Of a DNA stretch of 64,000 bases, positions 59,608 to 64,000 are shown piece by piece. The position numbers were made by a program, and so were the translations under genes. Each line of letters begins with the position of its first letter. Position 1 is the first letter of the stretch. The notes below the pieces were generated by a model, which saw nothing but the letters and a program-made list of their open reading frames with translations, did not search any database and was not told the origin of the DNA. Source of the stretch: Phoronis australis (lineage: Eukaryota; Phoronida; Phoronidae). The stretch is taken from contig NMRA01000229.1 in NCBI GenBank assembly GCA_002633005.1, forward strand, positions 167,371 to 231,370, written 5' to 3'.

Positions 59608-59710
59608 TACATGGGCGGCGCACCTTAAGGGTCTGGGAGGGCTATAGACCCCACTTGAGCGCTACGCCGCCCGTGGTCTATGGGCGGTTCACCCGAGGGG
59701 TGCATCACCC
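59608..59710 (+). repeat. GC-rich hairpin repeat, third unit
   Basis: GGCGCACCTTAAGGGTCTGG, then GAGGGCTATAGACCCCACTT, matches the 55.7 kb units. A further GGTCTATGGGCGGTTCACCC-type block follows. It stands out as GC-rich in AT-rich surroundings. Confidence 0.6.
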
Positions 59711-62052
59711 ATGACGTATGTATGTGTTTATATGTGTGTACCTGTGTACACGTGCAGTGAGATTGCACAACATACATGTATTGTGAATGTTTGTGTGTAT
59801 ACGTGTCTGGGTGTATTTATGTATGTATTCTAGCTTGAACTCGTGCTTCGCGATGATTTCCTACTTGTCACGGAGTTCCGACTCAAGTGAAGACCGTAGC
59901 GGTTAGGGACCCAACGTTTCCTATCACACTATTTCTGTCTGGTTCGTCTGACAACACCGGCTAGTTGCCGACCGCTCGGACAAACAATCGTGACGTGTGT
60001 TGCACATGAATGTCTCAAATACTTCCTGACATAACCGTTTCTGGACTTGATTGTTAATTGGGGCCATTGTCATCAACATACTCAAAGTCAGGCCTAAACA
60101 TGAATTTCTTAACGAGTTGCTTCTAGTGATAAAAATCATCTATGTTTGGGGATGATAGAGATTCTTTATACATCAAAATCGACAGAACTACATGTGTATT
60201 TCATTCAGTCTTTGGGCGATGGGCAGTATGCGAATGAATGCCGGGCCGTGGCTAACGGGTAAAGAGTATAAATGCAGAGGTTTCCAACATCTCGGGTGAG
60301 GCTCTCCGCCTATTATTTTCTAGATTGTAGGAGCATAACATAAATCTGAAACTTGCTCTGTTACGGTCTTTTAAGATCTTAAAAGGCTAAAGTTGCTCTT
60401 ACAAAAAATATAGATATATGTATCTCGAGACATTTACGACTGCAGGTACTTTGAGGAACTTGAAATCCTTAAAAAGTTACAGTTCTCAAAGAATCTCTGA
60501 TTCGCACAGCGAGTGAATTACAAAATGGTTAAGCTTCACATTTAGTGCTTTCCTAATAACTCTCGTCCAAAGAAATGCTTTTCTTAAGATTCTTTGGGTA
60601 ACAATTTTACAATCTTGACGCTATTGGTTGTCAGTTGCCAGTGCGTGTGTCGCGGCAATGACGAAAGTGGTCTTAAAGGGTAATGCCACACAAAAAACAA
60701 CCTATTTTGTATCAATTTAGATAGAGTAGGTCCACTCGATAACAGCAAGTTCAGTTGTTTTACCTGACACCTGACGGCAGACGGAGATGTTAAAATTAAC
60801 AGATGACGTAATCGGTTTGAACACAGTCTGTTCAGCCGCTTACTGGTGTCAACTTATAGCTTGAATCCATCGTTTTACATCAATAAATCATCAAATTTCG
60901 ATGTAAACCCTTACAAATACAGCGTGTTGAACAAATGTGTTTTATTTCACTGCTACGGATTTATACGTATTTGAACGTACATGTACATGTACGGTAGCCT
61001 ACAGAGTTCGATAGGCCAATTTACCATGGTCGATTGCGGGAGTTTGGGTCTGTTTGGTGATGAATTCGAACCACTCTTCCGTGAAATACAGACATGAAAG
61101 ATAACTAAGAGTTGTACTTTTAGACTTGCCTTTATTTTAGTTCTAAACACATATCACACTTGTTCTCACAGTTGGTGCCTCGATCGGATCCCGATCAGCG
61201 CTCGTCGCGGCGAGATCACAAACATCAACCAGCTTAAGCTGGAAACTAAACCTCCAGTCATGAAAAGACTATACTGATGAGCCAAAGAAATAATGTGCAC
61301 GTAATTATTTTGGTGAATTATCCACGAAATTGCAAATCTACTTACTTGTCGAGGACCGCAAAGTCAAGTTGCCCTTTTACAGAACCGTCAGGGCAAAAGT
61401 TTTGCAGTAACAATGTGAATAATATATTTGTATATCTAAATAAAGATTCTCCTAATATGTGACCATAGCTTATAAAATCGAGTTATTGTTTCACAACAGG
61501 TTTCTGTCAGCAAATACTGAATTCAGTAGCATGCGCTCACACGGCCTCGGTGCTCTGTCAATTACCTTTATTGCATCTGAAGCCGGTAACGTAGTGGTTT
61601 ATTCATTACTGGCATCTCATAACATTCGCACTCACGAATGTTCCAAAGGCATTAAAACTTGTATCTAATAAGAAAGACTTTGTTTCAGTTTTATGTAAGC
61701 ATTGGTTAGGGTGAGAATAATTCAATTTGAAACAAACGCAGAATAATGATTAACGTCAACATGGCAACTCGCAATCCCGCCAGACGAGAGCTCATCCGAC
61801 GAAGACTTCGCAGGTGGATCGTTAAGTTTCACAGGCTCAGTTCGAACCGAAATACAGTGATCAACATGCGCGCGCCCAGCCTTCGATTTGGGGGGGATCG
61901 AATTCCTGACGTTGTGGACCTTTAGGTAACAAAAAGCGGGTGACCTAAAAAGAAAAGAAAAACGGTGGCATCACTGTGAATTGCGCGTTTGTGCCTGTTT
62001 AGCTGTTTAGGGGACTTTTATCTCATTCTCTCGGATTTCTTGTTTCTCGCAG
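59711..62052. other. No gene recognised
   Basis: TG/TA-rich low-complexity DNA at 59715-59830, then AT-rich DNA. Two overlapping TACATGTA sites lie near 60978-60990. Confidence 0.5.
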
Positions 62053-62486
62053 GCGGACCTTTTTACCCACTTCGCCAAATGTGTTGCTCGTTCGAGCCCC
62101 CCGAGTGCGCGCATGATCAAGAAATACTAGAGAGGCGGCGTGAACATGCGCAGGCAACGGAACATATGGATAGTTCTTTGGTAACCCGGCATTCGTCAGA
62201 CTCATTGTCGACAGGACTGCCGGCCACGGACACGGAGATGTTTCACGGCCTCTTACTTGCTATTAACAGCGTACTTTTCATTCTTCACTGCCGCGAGCCA
62301 CTTCCTAAACACTTCGGACTCTCGAGGAAGTCGAGAAAAACGATATACTCACTTTCCTCGCAGCTGCATAGTTCGGACAAGCGGGAACGATGCACCGCAA
62401 CACAGCGGCTTTCACTCTGCAAATGTACCATGTCGCTGTGTCGTTTCTCACCTTCCTCACAGGTTAACGCGACACCTCTCGGCAAG
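62053..62486 (+). CDS. Candidate internal exon of unknown gene
   Basis: A pyrimidine-rich tract ending TTGTTTCTCGCAG (62052) precedes 144 open codons that end at GGCAAG and the donor GTAAGG (62487). The region is richer in C+G and CpG than its neighbours. The translation includes FHGLLLAINSVLFILHC, a hydrophobic segment faintly like a GPCR seventh helix, and a Ser-, Arg- and Cys-rich end. No domain is secure. It may also be a fortuitous open frame in CpG-rich DNA. Confidence 0.3.
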
Positions 62487-62726
62487 GTAAGGTCTACCGT
62501 ATGCGAGGCGATGTGGATATAGACCGATTTAGACGGTAAAAAAATAGTTAAATCGGGTGGTATTCTCCTTTAAAGATTGCTAAACCTCAAACCTTCCGAT
62601 TTCATTCAATGCTATGTACTGTTAAAGTGCAACCTCACACAGTTCGCACTTAGGCCGTTTTCTCAGTCATTAGAAGAATTCCCGTCCATCGCAACTGCGT
62701 TACAACTCCATCGCAAATTTACTTAC

Positions 62727-63054
62727 CTTTCCTACTAACTTGTATATGTACCGACACGTTGTTGTGAAGGTCAACCAAAAACACAAGAGCTTCGTTTGGC
62801 AATGTGATGTTTACTGAGAGAACGAAAACTGTTTTGTTATTATGCTGATTATGAGTCGTTATAGGCACCAATGGCAAATTTAACTTGGAAGTCACACATT
62901 TTCGTCGGCGCAGTTCGTGAACAGTTGGTGGTGGCATGATTTTTTCAAGATTAAACTTTATTCGGACGTCAAGGTTAGAAACAAAACTTTTGGCCAATTG
63001 TTTGTAATCAATCGTTTCAGTACTGAATGCTGATTCAGCGCTCACCAAAAAACC
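62727..63054 (-). CDS. Candidate exon of a secreted or membrane protein
   Basis: The minus strand has an acceptor TTTGTCAG (exon from 63054) and a strong donor, AAAG|GTAAGT (after 62727), bounding 109 codons plus one base with no stop. The translation contains three N-glycosylation sequons (NKT, NIT, NVS) in a beta-rich segment, KTVFVLSVNITLPNEALVFL, then DLHNNVSVHIQVSRKG. This style resembles the repeated beta segments of polycystin-1-like (REJ/GAIN region) extracellular domains, but the similarity is an impression. Flanking exons were not found. Confidence 0.45.
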
Positions 63055-64000
63055 CTGACAAATTTCCGGCAAGCATTAATATGTATAAGTATTAAAAGAG
63101 AAACATCATCATCTATTATTATTTCTAATGTTGATAAGTTGATGCTTTGGTCGCAGTGTAACGCCTTTAGGAAAAAGTAACGTCAGAAGATTTTGGCATT
63201 TTGTTTTCATAGTTGTGTCCTTCGAACAAAAAGTGGTCACATCACATTGCAGGGATCACAGCTCAGTGCAAAAGCACCACGCGACTTGTAGTATCAAGGA
63301 ACCAATATTGGTAACAGCACGGGATTTCAAGTAAAAACTCATAGCTTTTATGTTACGATCATCAAGTGCAAACTAGGATTTTTAGAAAACCATCCAAGAA
63401 AATCTTTGCATACTTGAGCACAGAATTAAAGGGTCTTAACACCTATCTTTAGTTATAGCAGAAAATATCAAAAATAAAGTTTTATTTCCTGCATAAAGGT
63501 TAGACCCAGAATCAATGATAAATTTTTTTGGTCTTTCAAGGTTTAAAAATTGAAACTGAAATAAAATAATTTTGTGGGTGAGAATCCGATTGCAGAAACA
63601 ATATTGTTCAACATAATTTGGTCCCTAGAACACCCACTTAAGTACATGTTTCATGGACTTTTACCTGACTTTCCTTCTTAGTCCTAAAGTATCTTTAAGG
63701 GTTTAGTGACCAAGATATCTGTTGTTTTCTAACAATGAAGAAACACAAAAAGTGACTACAAGATTAATAATTGTACATTTTTACACAGTGGACACCAATT
63801 CGAAGATTTATTAATATAGAAAGAAGGGATACCCCAAGAATGCTACACCCCTCAATGTTATATTGGGACAGTAGATGGGTTGTTTCTGTAGATTTCAAGG
63901 GATGGGACAAATATTATGTAGCCTGGCAAGATATTAAAATCTGCAACTGTCTTACTCGAGGAAAGCCATCATTTTATATTCTGTCCTGTTTATGGTCTTC
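63055..64000. other. No gene recognised
   Basis: AT-rich DNA, presumably an intron or upstream region relative to the minus-strand exon at 62727-63054. Confidence 0.5.

Overview
This window is animal nuclear DNA. It is roughly 60% A+T, almost without long open reading frames, and rich in relics of transposable elements. The coding pieces I can support are short GT-AG exons separated by kilobases. A 624-base run of N (19070-19693) and a single N (33311) show that it comes from a draft assembly. The mix of a Penelope-like element, a LINE tail, a tRNA-derived SINE family, several palindromic MITEs, a strong excess of TACATGTA, and an allatotropin-like peptide precursor suggests a marine invertebrate. 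A hemichordate or another non-vertebrate deuterostome is my best guess, at low confidence.

The main gene is a three-exon, plus-strand neuropeptide-precursor gene (42348-42559, 47847-47944, 50647-50759; 140 residues). It encodes a signal peptide, one KR-bounded peptide with an amidation signal (IKAMKGTTWFGYGY followed by GKR), and a C-terminal region with one textbook EF-hand loop (DINGDGQVDAEE) split by intron 2. The short peptide ending in GYG-KR and this tail most resemble allatotropin-type precursors, but the peptide core is atypical. Intron 1 holds a 2.9 kb TIR element nested in another repeat. Intron 2 holds a 0.9 kb inverted repeat ending 38 bases before exon 3.

The second major structure is a decayed DNA transposon at 18652-22906. 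It has about 55 bp terminal inverted repeats, flanking TTAA, and inside it a broken minus-strand protein with possible transposase motifs (SSDGQW, FTDAYHIL, QVENFFS). Part of it lies in the N gap. I cannot assign its superfamily with confidence.

Layout: 1-6.4 kb has a possible acidic minus-strand exon and a candidate inverted-repeat element. 6.4-8.2 kb has a hAT-like MITE and a minisatellite. 8.2-18.6 kb is mostly featureless, with an inverted repeat, MITEs and an unusual 20-bp-period array at 13.9-14.3 kb. 18.6-23.3 kb holds the TTAA transposon and a second degenerate array. 24.4-25.6 kb has a LINE 3' end and a MITE. 26-42 kb is sparse, with a dispersed repeat, a 388-bp duplication and a SINE. 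42.3-50.8 kb is the neuropeptide gene. 53.7-59.7 kb has SINEs, GC-rich hairpin repeats and the GIY-YIG end of a Penelope-like element. 62.0-63.1 kb has two tail-to-tail candidate exons of unidentified genes. I found no convincing tRNA, rRNA or CRISPR feature. All calls come from reading the sequence without database searches.
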